From: Actinomortierella ambigua
Lineage: Eukaryota > Mortierellomycota > Mortierellomycetes > Mortierellales > Mortierellaceae
Reading direction: 5' to 3'
DNA: 64,000 bases
NCBI GenBank assembly: GCA_016098155.1
Contig: JAAAJB010000080.1
Span: 20,398-84,397, forward strand
Notes under the pieces: model-generated
The model's input: the letters and a program-made list of their open reading frames with translations, nothing else
The model's database searches: none
What the model was told of the DNA's origin: nothing
Made by a program: the position numbers and the translations under genes
Shown here: positions 25,815 to 37,329 of the stretch, piece after piece
Numbering within the stretch: the stretch's first letter is position 1
Layout: the number at the start of each line of letters is the position of its first letter

Positions 25815-27114
25815 GATGATTTGTTAAGGAGAGGAATGGGAAGGAGATCTATTGTGGATACAGGGTGTGCATAACGGGAACGTTGGCGAGCAAGGGAAGA
25901 GGCACGGATGAAGTTAGTGATTGGGGCCCTGAGCAGGATAGTCTTCCGAGTGGCATGGTATGGTACCATCAAAAATCAACAGCGCCATTGTGACACTGAA
26001 AAGAAAAATCCTACTCGTTTTGTGGACAATAGGGGACAGGTCTAGTGCGAAAAAAAAATAGATTATGACAGTACAATGCAATTTGAAATGAAAGTCGTGA
26101 ATGCCCTGTGGCAGATGAAGAAGAGGCTTTGGAGGGAGTAAGCAGATGCAATGGGGACGAATGGACAGCTCGCTCTTATATGTAAAAAAAAAACAAAGTT
26201 TGTAGGGCTGCAAAGTGAACAGCGAACGATAGGAAAAGGAAGAGTTCTCTCAGATTACTGCTATGCGGGAATACCATTTGCTGACTGTACACCTGAAGAC
26301 GAAAACGAAGATAAAGGTCATGTTTGTTTTCGTATGATCTATTGGGTTACAGCAACGGTTAGACAAGTTTCGGCACCGGGGAGATCCACAGGGCCAGGTT
26401 CTCCTTGGCGTCGAGAACAAAAATTTTGTGTTCGTTTCGCTTCGGGATAGTCCTGAGAGCCGGGTGGCTGCCATTTCTATCCTCGCGAAGCGCACTACAG
26501 GGACGCCTTTTTTCAACTCGGTAGCAATGATGATTGAATCGCTCCATGACTGGAGACAAGGGAGAGAGGAAGGGGGGGGGCTGCAAAGTGAACAATCAGA
26601 AACATTGTGTTCTCTTCTGTTTTCATGCTCTTGTATAAGGGGGAAGTGGAGAGGCGATGTTCACTCCAGCACACTGACCCCTATCACGGACTGAACTCGC
26701 GATACACAGGGCTTAATTGCTCCTCGCGCTAGGGGAACCTTAGCGACGTACCTGAAGGCGAGGATGAATAACGCGTAGGGATCAATGGCAGCGTGTCTAT
26801 CGTGACATGTCACTCACTACGAGAGAGAGAAAGAGAGAGAGTTCAAGACATCTGCAAACATGTTCACGGCCCCCCCTTCGGAGTTGCCTGCAACAACGGA
26901 TCGTTCCGAGTAGAACCGCGTAATGCAATTTTCCTCCCGCGCATGTTCTGGCGGGAGTCCTCATCGGCATATGCGGGTGTCAAGAAATTCACGTAATCTC
27001 AGCTCTAATGACGTTGCTCTCGCCCTTCCTCTTCGGAAGAGCTTGCACTCGTCCTATACAAACAACCTCTAATCAAATCCTCTTCGCGCCCATCAACACA
27101 TTTCTGCATTAACC
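25815..27114. other. Divergent promoter region
   Basis: 1.3 kb between the start codons of the alcohol oxidase (−) and COX12 (+). No coding exon is recognised. A 16-base direct repeat (GGCTGCAAAGTGAACA) occurs near 26205 and 26579. The stretch should contain both promoters. Confidence 0.55.
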
Positions 27115-28230
27115 ATGTCTGACATCAAGATTGAGACCGGTATGCCTCCCCATACTTCCTCTCGTTTCTCTTGTCACTCCCACCTTCTCCGTAACACTCC
27201 CTACCTCGTCCGGCACTATCAGCTCCCCCCTCCCTCAGCTTCGCTAGTCGGATTCAGATTCCGGTGTTGGGGGAAGAGTCCCACAGGAGCAGAACACTTC
27301 CGACCGACAAACAAGAGTCTAGACAACTAGCATGCATCTGATCGCTGTTCAAACAGAGCAAACTCGCGCCATCACCAGCCCCACACCTACACACAATGTC
27401 CATTAATCGAAACTCTGAGGACCACCATTGTGACTCCGAGAGAGCTTGTCTCCAATACTACAGCATCCACACGCGTTCCTTCGCCCACCCCCTCCTCCCC
27501 CTGCAACTCCGGAGCGCGCGACATATTCATCGGGATTTTCTATCCGAAGGCTCCACTTTCTCTTACCCCTGTCTTCATCTTGGGACATGCCTCTCCTGGC
27601 ACGACATGGCAGTTCTAGTGGATCAGAAACTTCCTCGCCCTCCCCCCTCCCTCATCTCCATTGCCATCGCTCTTGTGTTCTTCTTGATTTGTACATCCGT
27701 TCAGTTCATACGAAAAGGAGAAACCGAATATTTTTTTTTTGTATCCTTTATTCGGTGTTTCGCCAAAAAATCTGTTGCCGTACCCGTGCATATGTCCCTC
27801 TTTTGACTAACTAAACTTGCCCTTTCGACTCACATCCCCACATTTTGGAAAAAAAAAAAAACTTAGCCGGCTTCGACGCCCGTTTCCCCAACACCAACCA
27901 GACCAAGCACTGCTGGCAGGCATATGTTGACTTCCACAAGTGCGAGGAGCTCCGTGGTGAGGGCGCAGAGGTTTGCCAGGGCTTCAAGCGGGTCTTCAAC
28001 TCCATCTGCCCCGTCAGCTATGTAAGTGCCCCCCTCTCTTTCACACCAATGCCAAAGAAAAAAAATATAGGTCCATTGGAAGGGAAGTAAGAAAAAAAAA
28101 GTAGCCTAAACTAATAATTTTCTCGTTTCTTTTAAAATTTTTACAGGTCGCCCAGTGGGATGAGCAGCGCGCTGAGGGCATCTTCCCCTCCAACAAGATG
28201 ATCAAGAAGGCCCACGCTGCCCACCATTAA
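27115..28230 (+). CDS. COX12: Cytochrome c oxidase subunit VIb (Cox12)
   Basis: A small intermembrane-space subunit of respiratory complex IV. Three exons (27115–27139, 27867–28021, 28147–28230) give 87 residues, close to yeast Cox12. The sequence starts MSDIKIETAGFDARFPNTN, then has the diagnostic twin-Cys pattern: CWQAYVDFHKC (CX9C) and CQGFKRVFNSIC (CX10C), followed by WDEQRAEGIFP. These cysteines form two disulfides through the Mia40 import pathway. The first intron falls after only eight codons and is 727 bases, much longer than the usual 60–370 bases in this window. The start is fixed by the short conserved N-terminus. Confidence 0.95.
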
Positions 28231-28676
28231 ACAAGTCAACCCTACAACCCAACAACAATAACTTCTGGAACAATCAAAACGGGAAAGCAACAACCATTTT
28301 TTTTAACAACAACAACAAAAAAAAACAAGAAAAAAAAAACCTTTCCCTGTACCCAACCAACACCTCCCCATTTCATCTTGTTTTTTTACATGGAATAAAA
28401 TACTCTAGGCCTGCAAGTGCAAGGAGTTAAGCCCTACCCTACAAACGCGCCTTTTGAAAGAGACAACAAGAATAGTATTTTTTTTGTAATAGAGCATGTT
28501 TCTTTGTCAACTTCAGCAGCTGGAAAATGGGCATTCTGTTTATTTTTTTTTTATAATGAATGTGGAAGATGCGAAGCACTGCGAACGGTCGGACGAAAAA
28601 AAAAAAGCGACGAATGGACTTTCTTGCAGGGGTAACAAATGAAGGGGGCAGAGGGGTGGTGGTGGTGGTAAGCAGC
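28231..28676. other. 3' flank of COX12
   Basis: A-rich stretches just after the stop (28290–28345), then an AATAAA-like GGAATAAAATA near 28391–28401, fitting a 3' UTR and polyadenylation region. No further gene is seen. Confidence 0.5.
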
Positions 28677-28751
28677 TTATGCTTCCATGTCCGTCCACTG
28701 ACCGCCGCTGAGCAGCAACTGGGCTTTTGAGGCTTCTTCCATAGCTTGAAC
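28677..28751 (-). other. Orphan C-terminal exon candidate, possibly an alternative ASF1 end
   Basis: On the minus strand an acceptor (TATTGTTAG, just above 28751) precedes an open stretch encoding VQAMEEASKAQLLLSGGQ, then WTDMEA and a TAA stop at 28677–28679. No gene of its own surrounds it. A GT inside the last ASF1 exon (GAAGAAGAG before GTTAGC, near 29580) is in matching codon phase, so a splice of about 0.8 kb would join ASF1 to this end. The GTTAGC donor is weak, so this remains a hypothesis. Confidence 0.3.
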
Positions 28752-29521
28752 CTAACAATACACGGTTGCATTCCAGAAAGAGTCGGTTAGTTATCCACGC
28801 GATGCAAGAAAGAGTGCATGAATCAATGGAGATCAGGAGGATCAGGAGGATCAGATGCCAGCTAGGAGACAAAATCACACCCCCCCCCCCAGTGCGGACG
28901 AAAGTCCAAATGGAAGCACACAGTTTGTGAAAAAGGAAGGAGAGAAGGGTGGCGGTGTGGGAAGGGGAAAGCATCGGATTAAGATGTGGGGAGGGGGGGG
29001 GATGGTTGCGGCACAGCACGAGAGAAATGGATACTAATTCCTCTCACCTGGGACAATAAAAAGAGATTGGTAGAGCGCGCGCCATCGAGTGAGGTGACGA
29101 GGACCGATCGAGAGTGTGCTCCTCCTTCTTTTTTCCTTTATCGTCCGCGGGGTAGGGATGTCCTTAGTATGTTTCTGACAGGGATTGGCAAGGAAGTGTA
29201 CGTTGAAAGAAGCGGGGCAATACTGCATGCACAAGAAAAAAGAAAAATAAAAGGGGGCGGGGGTGGACACAGATTGTGGGGACCGGATAGGATCGACTGA
29301 AAAAAAAATCAAAGATGATAGAGGGAGATCAATGTAGAGATGATAAAGAGGACACGACACTGCGACCACTGAGAATGGTGTGGGATTGGATGCGGACAAA
29401 ATTGAAAAAAAAGGCACAAAGATAAAGAGAATAGAGAGATGGAGGTGGGGTGCTTTTCATGGTGCTGTCCTGGTGTGTTTTCCAGATAGTCCTGCGTTTC
29501 CCAAAGGCGCTGTGATCCACC

Positions 29522-30573
29522 TTAGCCGAGCATCATCGTATCCACTGTCCCCGGGATCTGATTCACAAAACCGCGGCTAACCTCTTCTTCGGTCTGCACG
29601 GGAGGCATCTCTTCTTCGGCAGGGTTATCCCTAGAGTAGGTTGAGAAACAAAATGGGGTATCAATTGAATGTCGCATAAAATTAGTGGCAACAGAACAAG
29701 GGGGGAAGAGAAAAATAAGGGCGGGAAGGGGGAGAGGCCAGCTTACCAGTTGATAGGGAACCGAGTGACTCGCGGCTTCTCGGCCAGGATGTTACGGTAC
29801 AGCTTCTCATAGACAATGTTCTCCGGTGGGTTCGCACGCAGCTCCTCATCCAGGTAGTCGTTGTTGACATAGTATCCGATGCGCACAAACTCGCGGCCCA
29901 TGTATGAGCAAGTAATCAGGATCACTGTCACGCCAACAATATCATTATGAGGGATCAGCTCCAGCCGGGGGGCATCCGCCTATTGGTAAAGTGGATGGAC
30001 CAGAGAAGGAAAAAAAGAGCGTATGCTTACGTTAGGTTGCATCGAGTCGGAGGCGTCAATTGAGCCTACCTGTGTTGCCACTCTCCCAAGTTCCACTTTT
30101 TTCTTTCACAGGTTGTTCCCCGAGCAGCGAGTGATCATCTCCTGTTTGTACTTTAGTGTCACTCTTCTTTACCTGGAAGATAAACTTGTTAACACCAATA
30201 GGGACGGGGCCGACCATGATGGATTCGAGTTCCTGGTCATGAGCATTACTGTCAGCCGAACCCACGTAGATAATCTTCCATTCGAGATCTGTACAGCCCA
30301 TGATGTAGAGGGTGAAAGATGGAGGGAGTAAGTGGTGATGTCCGTGTCTGCATGTTATGGTTCCGATGTCGCGCCAGGGTAACTATTCCAGAAGAAAGAC
30401 GCGTTGACTTTGCATAACAAAAACAATAACAATAAAACAACAGCAGCAGGGGCAAAGGTCTTACCAGCCGTGAGGGGGGCAATGCACTCAAAGGTGATTT
30501 CAAACTGGTAAGGGTTGGAGAAGTGCGTGGGGTTGTCGAGCACTTGGACCTGGGTGATGTTGACGACACTCAT
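29522..30573 (-). CDS. ASF1: Histone chaperone Asf1
   Basis: Binds the H3–H4 dimer and passes it to CAF-1 or HIR during nucleosome assembly. Four exons (30573–30465, 30288–30173, 29979–29747, 29630–29522) give 188 residues. The immunoglobulin-like core is complete: [72 protein letters not shown] and [14 protein letters not shown]. The start is taken at MSVVNI, the invariant family start; an upstream in-frame ATG at 30642 would add an unconserved leader. The tail after the core is short and only mildly acidic ([17 protein letters not shown]), shorter than the poly-acidic tail of yeast Asf1. Confidence 0.96.
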
Positions 30574-30762
30574 GATGAGTTTGGTGTTTTTGACAAGGTT
30601 GTGGATGTGTGAGATGAGAGGAGGTGTGCAACAAAGTGGCAAAAACCCTTATTGAGTCGAGAAGAAGAGAAGAGAAGAGAAGAGAAGAAAAACAGTTGTC
30701 GCGAAATTCCAAAAGGGGCAAATGAAGACTGAGGGACGGCGTTTTTTTTATTGATGAGTTTT

Positions 30763-33700
30763 CTACTTGGTTAGCTTCATCCACTTTGGAACTCCAGACC
30801 CGCCACTGGCACGTTCGCCTGCCCCTGTCCGAGTACCAGGCACCCCCGTTGCACCTGGTGCTCCTGTTGCTGCTGTTGAGGGAGATGGTGCAGCCGATTG
30901 GACCTGCACTTGCTCTACAGCTGCTTCACTGCCACTACTACCGCCACCTCCAGGTAGCGGAAGATCCTCCATCTTGCTCAGATATTCCACCTTGAGGAAC
31001 GGTGCGTGGTGGTTCAGCTGCGAGTCCTTCCATGAGAAGTAGACGATACTCTGTGGCGCAAGTCCCGCCTGGTATAACGTCTGTCTGTCCTCCTTGAGCA
31101 CCTTCTTTGGCGGTGTGGTGTAAAGCTCAAACTTCTCGCCCTGACCAATGCAAACCGAAGCTACCCAGCGATACAATTGTTGGACTGTTGTCGACGAGCT
31201 AGCAAAGGTTGCTTGCAGCTGAACACGATCCGGGAAGCGGATCCGCAGGATGGTCTTTGGATACTTTTGTTCACGCGCCTTCTCCTCCTCGGCTCTCATC
31301 TGTGACGTTTTGAAGGCCCGGCTCTCCTCTACTTCGCGTGCTCGCTTTTGACTGTTGAGAAGAGAAAGAAGCTCTTGCGATGACAGTGTGTAAAAATCGT
31401 CTGGCAGTTCAACTATGGATATCATTAAGATATTGAAACATGTCGTTAGAAGGAATCACGATACGGTACCATCGGGCCACATTACCAACAGAACCTTCAG
31501 CGTGCAGGTAGGCTTGTCCCACAAGGAGTGGACTGTAATCATACTTTGGTTTGACAGAGGAGTAGACGAGTCTTCGGGGGGTCGGAACACTCGAACATTC
31601 AGTGGGGTGATAGTCGTTGGAGGCTTGGGAGCCGAAGCGGACGAGGGCGGAGAGGGACGAACGACGGGCTCAGCTGTAGCAGCAGCAACACTACTAGACT
31701 GGCTAGATACTGAAGAACTAGAGTCCTTGCGTGGTGGGGGAGAGGGACTCTTTGACTTTGGTTGGCTCATCGAGTTTTCTCGGCTGCCTCCTGGCGAGAT
31801 TGGCAGCGTGCCGGATCGCTGTTCCTTCTCAATCTCCTGGGCGATCAGTGAGTACCGATCCAGTGTCGAATCACCGCGTGCAGATGCAGATCGCATCTGT
31901 TGGCTCACTCGACGTGCAATCTGCCGAACGAGCTCCTCTTGGCTCTGCACGGCAGAAACAGATGCATTGACTGCCACTGGTACTCCTGCTGCTACTGCTA
32001 CTGCTACTGGTGTCACCGGCTCCTCCAATTCCGTGGGCTCGTCCGTGAAATCTGCAGCTGGAATGCTTCGCACGAACCGATCTCGATCGGATCCATCTTG
32101 GGCACGTGCAAGGCGCATAACTCGATCAGTGATGACCGCCTGCGCTTGCTGTTCTCGAAGCTGGCGGATCTCGTGGTTGGCCTCGATCATGGCCGTGTTC
32201 ATCGACTCTTCTGCTGAGGGGCCCTGGATGGGTCCGTCGTTGACTGTAGGGCTGGTGGCTGATGCACCAGGGCTGAGTACAATACCCTCACGTTTGTCTG
32301 TCGTGACACTTCCACTACGAGCAGTCATGAGTGGCATCACAAAAGGCGCTGGTTGAGAACGCTCCAAAGTTGTCGGCACAACAGCACTGCGAGTTTCGGC
32401 AGGTTCAGGGATTGCAGGGGTAGGATCGACATCCATAGGTGAGGGCTCGCCGTTGCTTGCTACAGATGCCGGCCGCACAGACGTCAATGTTGACTTTGAT
32501 GTAGAAGAGGATGTGGGCGGTGATGCGACAGCGGTGGCCTGCAGCGTTGGCGATGTAGCTCCATCTGCGCCAGGACGTGGGTATTCCTTGACGATATCCT
32601 CCATAAAGTCGTCGATAGAGGCATCTGTAAATCGCATCAACACGCGCATCAGAGCATTTCCCGAGGTCAATCCGGTCAGCTGAAGAGTGGTGGTCTTGAG
32701 CTTTTCAATCGTAACGTACTATACAGGCAATAGAAATTGGTTGTTCGTGCAGCGGCATAAGTATCACCAGCATCTGACCGGAAGACAAGGAAAAAAAAGT
32801 GTTATGTAGAAAGATAGATCCCTCACCTCTCGTTCCAGAAGAATGACGACAGGTAACAGGTACACCTCTGAAGGAGACTTTGACTTGTTCAGACGAGCGA
32901 GCGAAAAGATGTTTTTGGAGGATGATGTAGGCTTTGCTGTCCTGCGTGTGACATTGAGCGTGCTAGGAGAGACGGAAGCAAGCAAAAATGTTGGGTAAGT
33001 ACGTTAGGAAGCAAGTGTACGAGACCCCTGTATCGTTCATGCCGCCACTACTATCGGCAGATCCACCATCCATTGTGAGTCGAGGAGGAACGAATCAGGG
33101 TTTGTGCTCGTCGTGCGTATCCCTTGCATGATGGCCGCTCTATTGTTTGTCCCTTGTGCCGTGAGTTTTCCCCCGCCCCCCCCCCTCTTATGCTTTCGTC
33201 TGTCCACCCTCATCGATGTTTTCGCGAGGAATGCAATGTTGATATTCTTGGCGACTTACCCTCCTGATGCTTGCTCAAACGCGATAAGGACTTCCCAAAG
33301 CGTGCTTGTAACAGGGAACGCCTGGACTCTCCGTTCGCCATCCTCGAGCTGAAGTGCGATATTGACATTGGAGGGCGCTGTTTAGAGTCCGAGAGGAAAT
33401 GCAGTGTTAGTATTTGAGATGAGCATGAGAGACAAAAGTGCAGGGGGTGGTGGTGGTGGTGGTGGATTCGTGTTCCTCTTTTCGTCCCACCATCCCCTCG
33501 TATTCTTTCTCTTTCCTTCTCTCCCTTTCCTCGTCAAAAGATACTGTTTGGCGCAGCCAGGCAGAGAGCACGGTATCGATAAGTGCTGGCTCCTGGTCAG
33601 AATAGCCTGAAAACAAGGCACTTCCATCTCTCTCGCCCTCCCCCCCCCCTTTCTCACGCACTACGCACCCTTTCCTTCGCCTTCTTTCCTTGTTTGCATC

Positions 33701-34249
33701 AAAGCGCGAAAACCTCATTGTTTCTCCGTGATGAGGGGATGGGTGCGTAACTGCCTCTTCCACTTGTTCCATGTATTTCGATGCTCTCGATTCGTCAGCA
33801 ACCTTCATTTTGTGTGAAGAGAAAGGTGAGGGGTTCTGTAACACAGTACAGACACGGGATATATACGACATACCAGACTTGTTCTTGGGCACCTTGATCA
33901 GCTCCAGCTTGGCTCCTGGCGCAATGTTGACATAACGGATTCTCAGCGACAGGTCCAGGGTGGTTCGTCCATTCCTAGGCAAAGTTTGAAGGCAAGACGA
34001 GAATGAGGGGGGGAGGGGGGAAAAGAGTACAGTGGGGTAGCGTGAGATGAATATGAGCAGCTCCTTCGAGGAAGGGTTTCTCGGCCATAGCAAGGGACGA
34101 ACTCGAACTTACTTGAGGCCATAGCTTTCTGGGTCGGAATAGCCTTGCTTTGTGCAAACCTCATTGACAACATCGCGCAGAATCATGGTTGGGGTGGTCT
34201 TGATGAGTTGCTTCTTTGCACCGCCCAGCAGAACAGTGAGGTTTGACAT
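30763..34249 (-). CDS. TUG/ASPSCR1 (Ubx4-type) UBX-domain Cdc48 cofactor
   Basis: Cofactors of this type bind the AAA-ATPase Cdc48/p97 through the UBX domain and influence its assembly and membrane traffic. Six exons (34249–34113, 33974–33874, 33377–33260, 32962–32827, 32718–31470, 31412–30763) give 796 residues. The N-terminal ubiquitin-like TUG-UBL1 domain begins MSNLTVLLGGAKKQ and includes NGRTTLDLSLRIRYVNIAPG. A second conserved segment follows (APSNVNIALQLEDGERRVQA, TLWEVLIAFE). A long Ser/Thr/Ala/Pro-rich linker occupies most of exon 5. The helix before the UBX is Glu/Lys/Arg-rich, and the UBX domain lies at about 631–710 (YPKTILRIRFPDRVQLQATF … SIVYFSWKD). The tail is Gly/Ser-rich. It is divergent from the 3-oxoacyl-ACP reductase gene, 553 bases apart. 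Confidence 0.92.
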
Positions 34250-34801
34250 TGTGCGATGTTTGGGAGGGGTATGAATGCAAACAGAGGGCGAGGATGAACA
34301 AAAGGTAGTTGAATGAAGAGAAAGAGGAAACAAAACAAGAAGAGAAAAAAAATGGGGTGCTCTCTTTTCTCTCTCGCTCAAAGGGAGGGAAAGAAGGGAA
34401 AGAAGGTGCAAGTTTGGGAGGAGAAACAGCCCTGTTCGTTTTTTTCCTTCCTTCCTTTTATCCCTTTGGGCGCAGTGAGCCCAAGCTTGTGATCGGCTAC
34501 AACGTGAGTAAGTGAGTGCGTGCTGCTGCCGCCGCACTGGTGCACCCACCCACCACTGCACCGCACTGCACCCTGTCGCAGTCCTCCGTTCCTCATTCCA
34601 GACATCCCATTTGCAACCACCCACGCACGCTACAAACTGCATCCGGTTCCACCCCCTTTTGCTCGTGCACCCTTTGCCCCTTCCCCCCTCCTCTCCTTCC
34701 CCTTTGTTTTTTTGCCTGCTTTCTCATTCAATTGTCCATTCACACGCCTCTCCCCGCGTCTTTGACAAACACAATTAGCAGTTGCCAGTTCTGATCACCT
34801 A
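34250..34801. promoter_or_regulatory. Bidirectional promoter interval
   Basis: 553 bases between two divergent start codons. The left half (34310–34400) is GA-rich on the + strand and the right half (34640–34760) is CT-rich. Each gene therefore has a pyrimidine-rich leader on its own coding strand. Confidence 0.55.
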
Positions 34802-37014
34802 ATGACCTCCGTGGCAGTAACACTCCAACGCACCTCCACCATGTGGAGCCGCTCCTTCTCCTCGTCCTCCTCTTCAAAAGCGGTACTACTCCCTCCTATG
34901 CCCCCTTTAAGCGTGTCTCGTATACACACACAGCCTACTGCATGTCGCGTAAATGACTGGCCCTGACCAATGAATGAAATGACCGCGCCCTCCACCATTG
35001 TTCATAATGTAGTTGCCACTAGCCAAGACGCTGACGGTAGTCACTGGTGGCACGCGCGGGATTGGGTTAGCCACAGCCAAGGCATTTGCTCAGCAGGGAT
35101 CACGCGTCGTGATCTTGGGCCGCGACCAAGATCGCATCCGACGCGTGTTGGCTGACGATCTCAGGGCACAGCCCGCTAGCGACTACGGCAACACCAACAA
35201 TAACAACAACAATAACAACAACAACAGCAATGTTGCCACATCTGTCAGCCAAGGTGCTTCCGAGGAGGTAAATCACCACAGCGTGCATAATAAAACTTTC
35301 AACCTTACACAAGAAACAAGCACCTTTCATACAACTCATGTGCTGCCACTTCCCCACTAATATGGGAGGGTAGACAAGCATGTTGTTTTTTTTTTTTTTT
35401 GAAAGGGCGCGGTTCGAGCAGCGTTGTTTTTTTTTTTTGCCTGTGCAACAATACTATGTTTTGAGCGAACGGACGTATCAGAGCACAAAAACAGGATGGA
35501 CACCTGGACCAAAAGTCCATGAAAATCCAAAAATAAGTTTTTGTTATTTTCCAACGATCTTCACAAAATCTAAGATCGTGTTCTCCCAACTCATCGTACA
35601 TCGTCATCCCAAATTGTCCTTTTCTCCTTATCCATGTAGAGCTTCCATCAAGGCTTCCAATGTGATGTTGCCGATCCGCGGGAGGTCGAGGCCGTGTTCA
35701 AGGTATGCTTGTTTCGATTCTCCCCCACCAAAACTCCAAAAAAGCTGTTTTGGCTGCAGACAATTTGCATTTTCACGGAGTCTTCCTTACTTTGTTTTTG
35801 GGATTGTCTTGGAAGTCTCACTTCACCATGTTTCCTACCTGGATATGATGTCGCTCTCTCTCTATCCATAGAAAGTCAGCCAACTAGGGCCAATTGACTT
35901 TCTCATCAACTCTGCTGGTAAAGTCAACCATTCTAGGGCTTAGCTTCGCCCTCCACATTTACCCATCCATCATGCCGAGGGCATTGCCCATGTCGCTCTA
36001 ATCCTCGGGGTAGAACAAAAAAAAATAGAACGACAACAATTATCTAAGGCACGCTTCTCTTTTTTCATTTTTGTGTTCTTTTGTGTGTCCTACGGTGCTA
36101 GGCATCGCGAAAGATTCTCTGCTAATGAGCCATAGCGAGAAGGACATTGAGTCGGTACTCCAGACCAACCTCATGGGCACCATTTGGGTCAACAAGGCAG
36201 TCGCCAAGGGCATGATGCGTCGCAAGCAAGGTATGCACTCCACATTTCCCCCTTGCGTTTCGCGCGATTGGATCTACATCTCCTATTTTTTTTTACTACG
36301 TCTTTGTCTGCACTAGTCTCATTGCTGTAGATGATCAAGCAGCAACCCTACACCGTGTCCTTCTCTTTCTCCTCTTGTTCCTTCCTTTTTTTGTTCCGTC
36401 TCCTTCGCTCTACGATCTCCAAATCTTCCCCTTACTTTTCGACATCACTGACTTTTTTGATCCTTTGGGGTTTAGGATCCATCGTAAACATTTCAAGCGT
36501 CGTGGGCATCCAAGGCAACATGGGCCAGACCGCCTACAGTGCTTCCAAGGCAGCCGTCATCGGTAAAACTACCCTTCCTTTCCTATGCAATTGACTCCTT
36601 TTTTTTTATGTGGGCAGACGTGGACAATATCTTGTTACTGACCGCATTCTCCAAATATCCATACCGTAAACCTCCCCACCACCTGGTGTTATTTTGTGGT
36701 GTTGGGTATCTCAAACATGCGTATAATTTATACCATTTTTTTTTTTTTTAATGTTGACGCTGGTAGGCTTTTCAAAGTCCTTGGCCAAAGAGCTCGGCTC
36801 GCGTGGCGTCCGAGTCAACGTCCTCGCGCCTGGTTACATCACCACGGACATGACCGAGGGCATCGCCGACGACAAGAAGCGCGACATTATTGCCCGCACG
36901 AGCCTCGGCCGCCTCGGCACTCCTGAAGAGGTCGCCGAGGCGGCGCTCTTCCTCGCCACTGCAAAATTCATTACAGGCCAGGTCTTGGTCGTAGACGGCG
37001 GATTGCAGCTCTGA
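34802..37014 (+). CDS. Mitochondrial 3-oxoacyl-ACP reductase (SDR family, Oar1/FabG type)
   Basis: NADPH-dependent ketoreductase of mitochondrial type II fatty acid synthesis, which makes the octanoyl-ACP used for lipoate. Seven exons (34802–34882, 35013–35267, 35640–35702, 35872–35917, 36102–36230, 36476–36562, 36767–37014) give 302 residues. Exon 1 looks like a mitochondrial presequence ([20 protein letters not shown] then poly-Ser). The cofactor motif TGGTRGIG is at about 38–45. FLINSAGI and the catalytic S199, Y212 and K216 ([19 protein letters not shown]) are intact. [12 protein letters not shown] and [11 protein letters not shown] complete the FabG-like end. A poly-Asn insertion encoded at about 35195–35230 lies between early strands and helices of the fold. 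The start is chosen for its targeting sequence; a later ATG at 34841 is an alternative. Confidence 0.88.
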
Positions 37015-37329
37015 TCTGTCTTCATTTTGGCATAATATTTCTTTCCAATCTCTCCATGGAGATATATCCTGCTTTTGAGAATAAAAATAGTTCTTCTATT
37101 GGGAGAGAAAGAGGAAAAAAGACATGGCGCAAAAGTTTTTTTTTCGTGCAAAGAGAGATGAAGGATGAACGATAGGAATGATGCTCTCTAACAGCTACAA
37201 GGTGTAACTCCGGCTACAGACCAACATCATTGTTGAGGGAATATGTTTTCGGAATAGTGATGAGGGTGTTTACATGGATGTGAGGAAGAAAAAAAAAAGG
37301 ATAAAAGAGAAAAAGACAACAAAACTATT
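37015..37329. other. Short convergent spacer
   Basis: 315 bases between the stop codons of the 3-oxoacyl-ACP reductase and the PDH-E2 gene. It should contain both 3' UTRs, possibly overlapping. No coding signal. Confidence 0.7.

Noticed and set aside
26640..27000. Possible tRNA or 5S-like sequence upstream of COX12
   Set aside because: No convincing A-box/B-box pair or cloverleaf could be drawn; no GGTTCGA-type B-box was found here or in the other intergenic regions.
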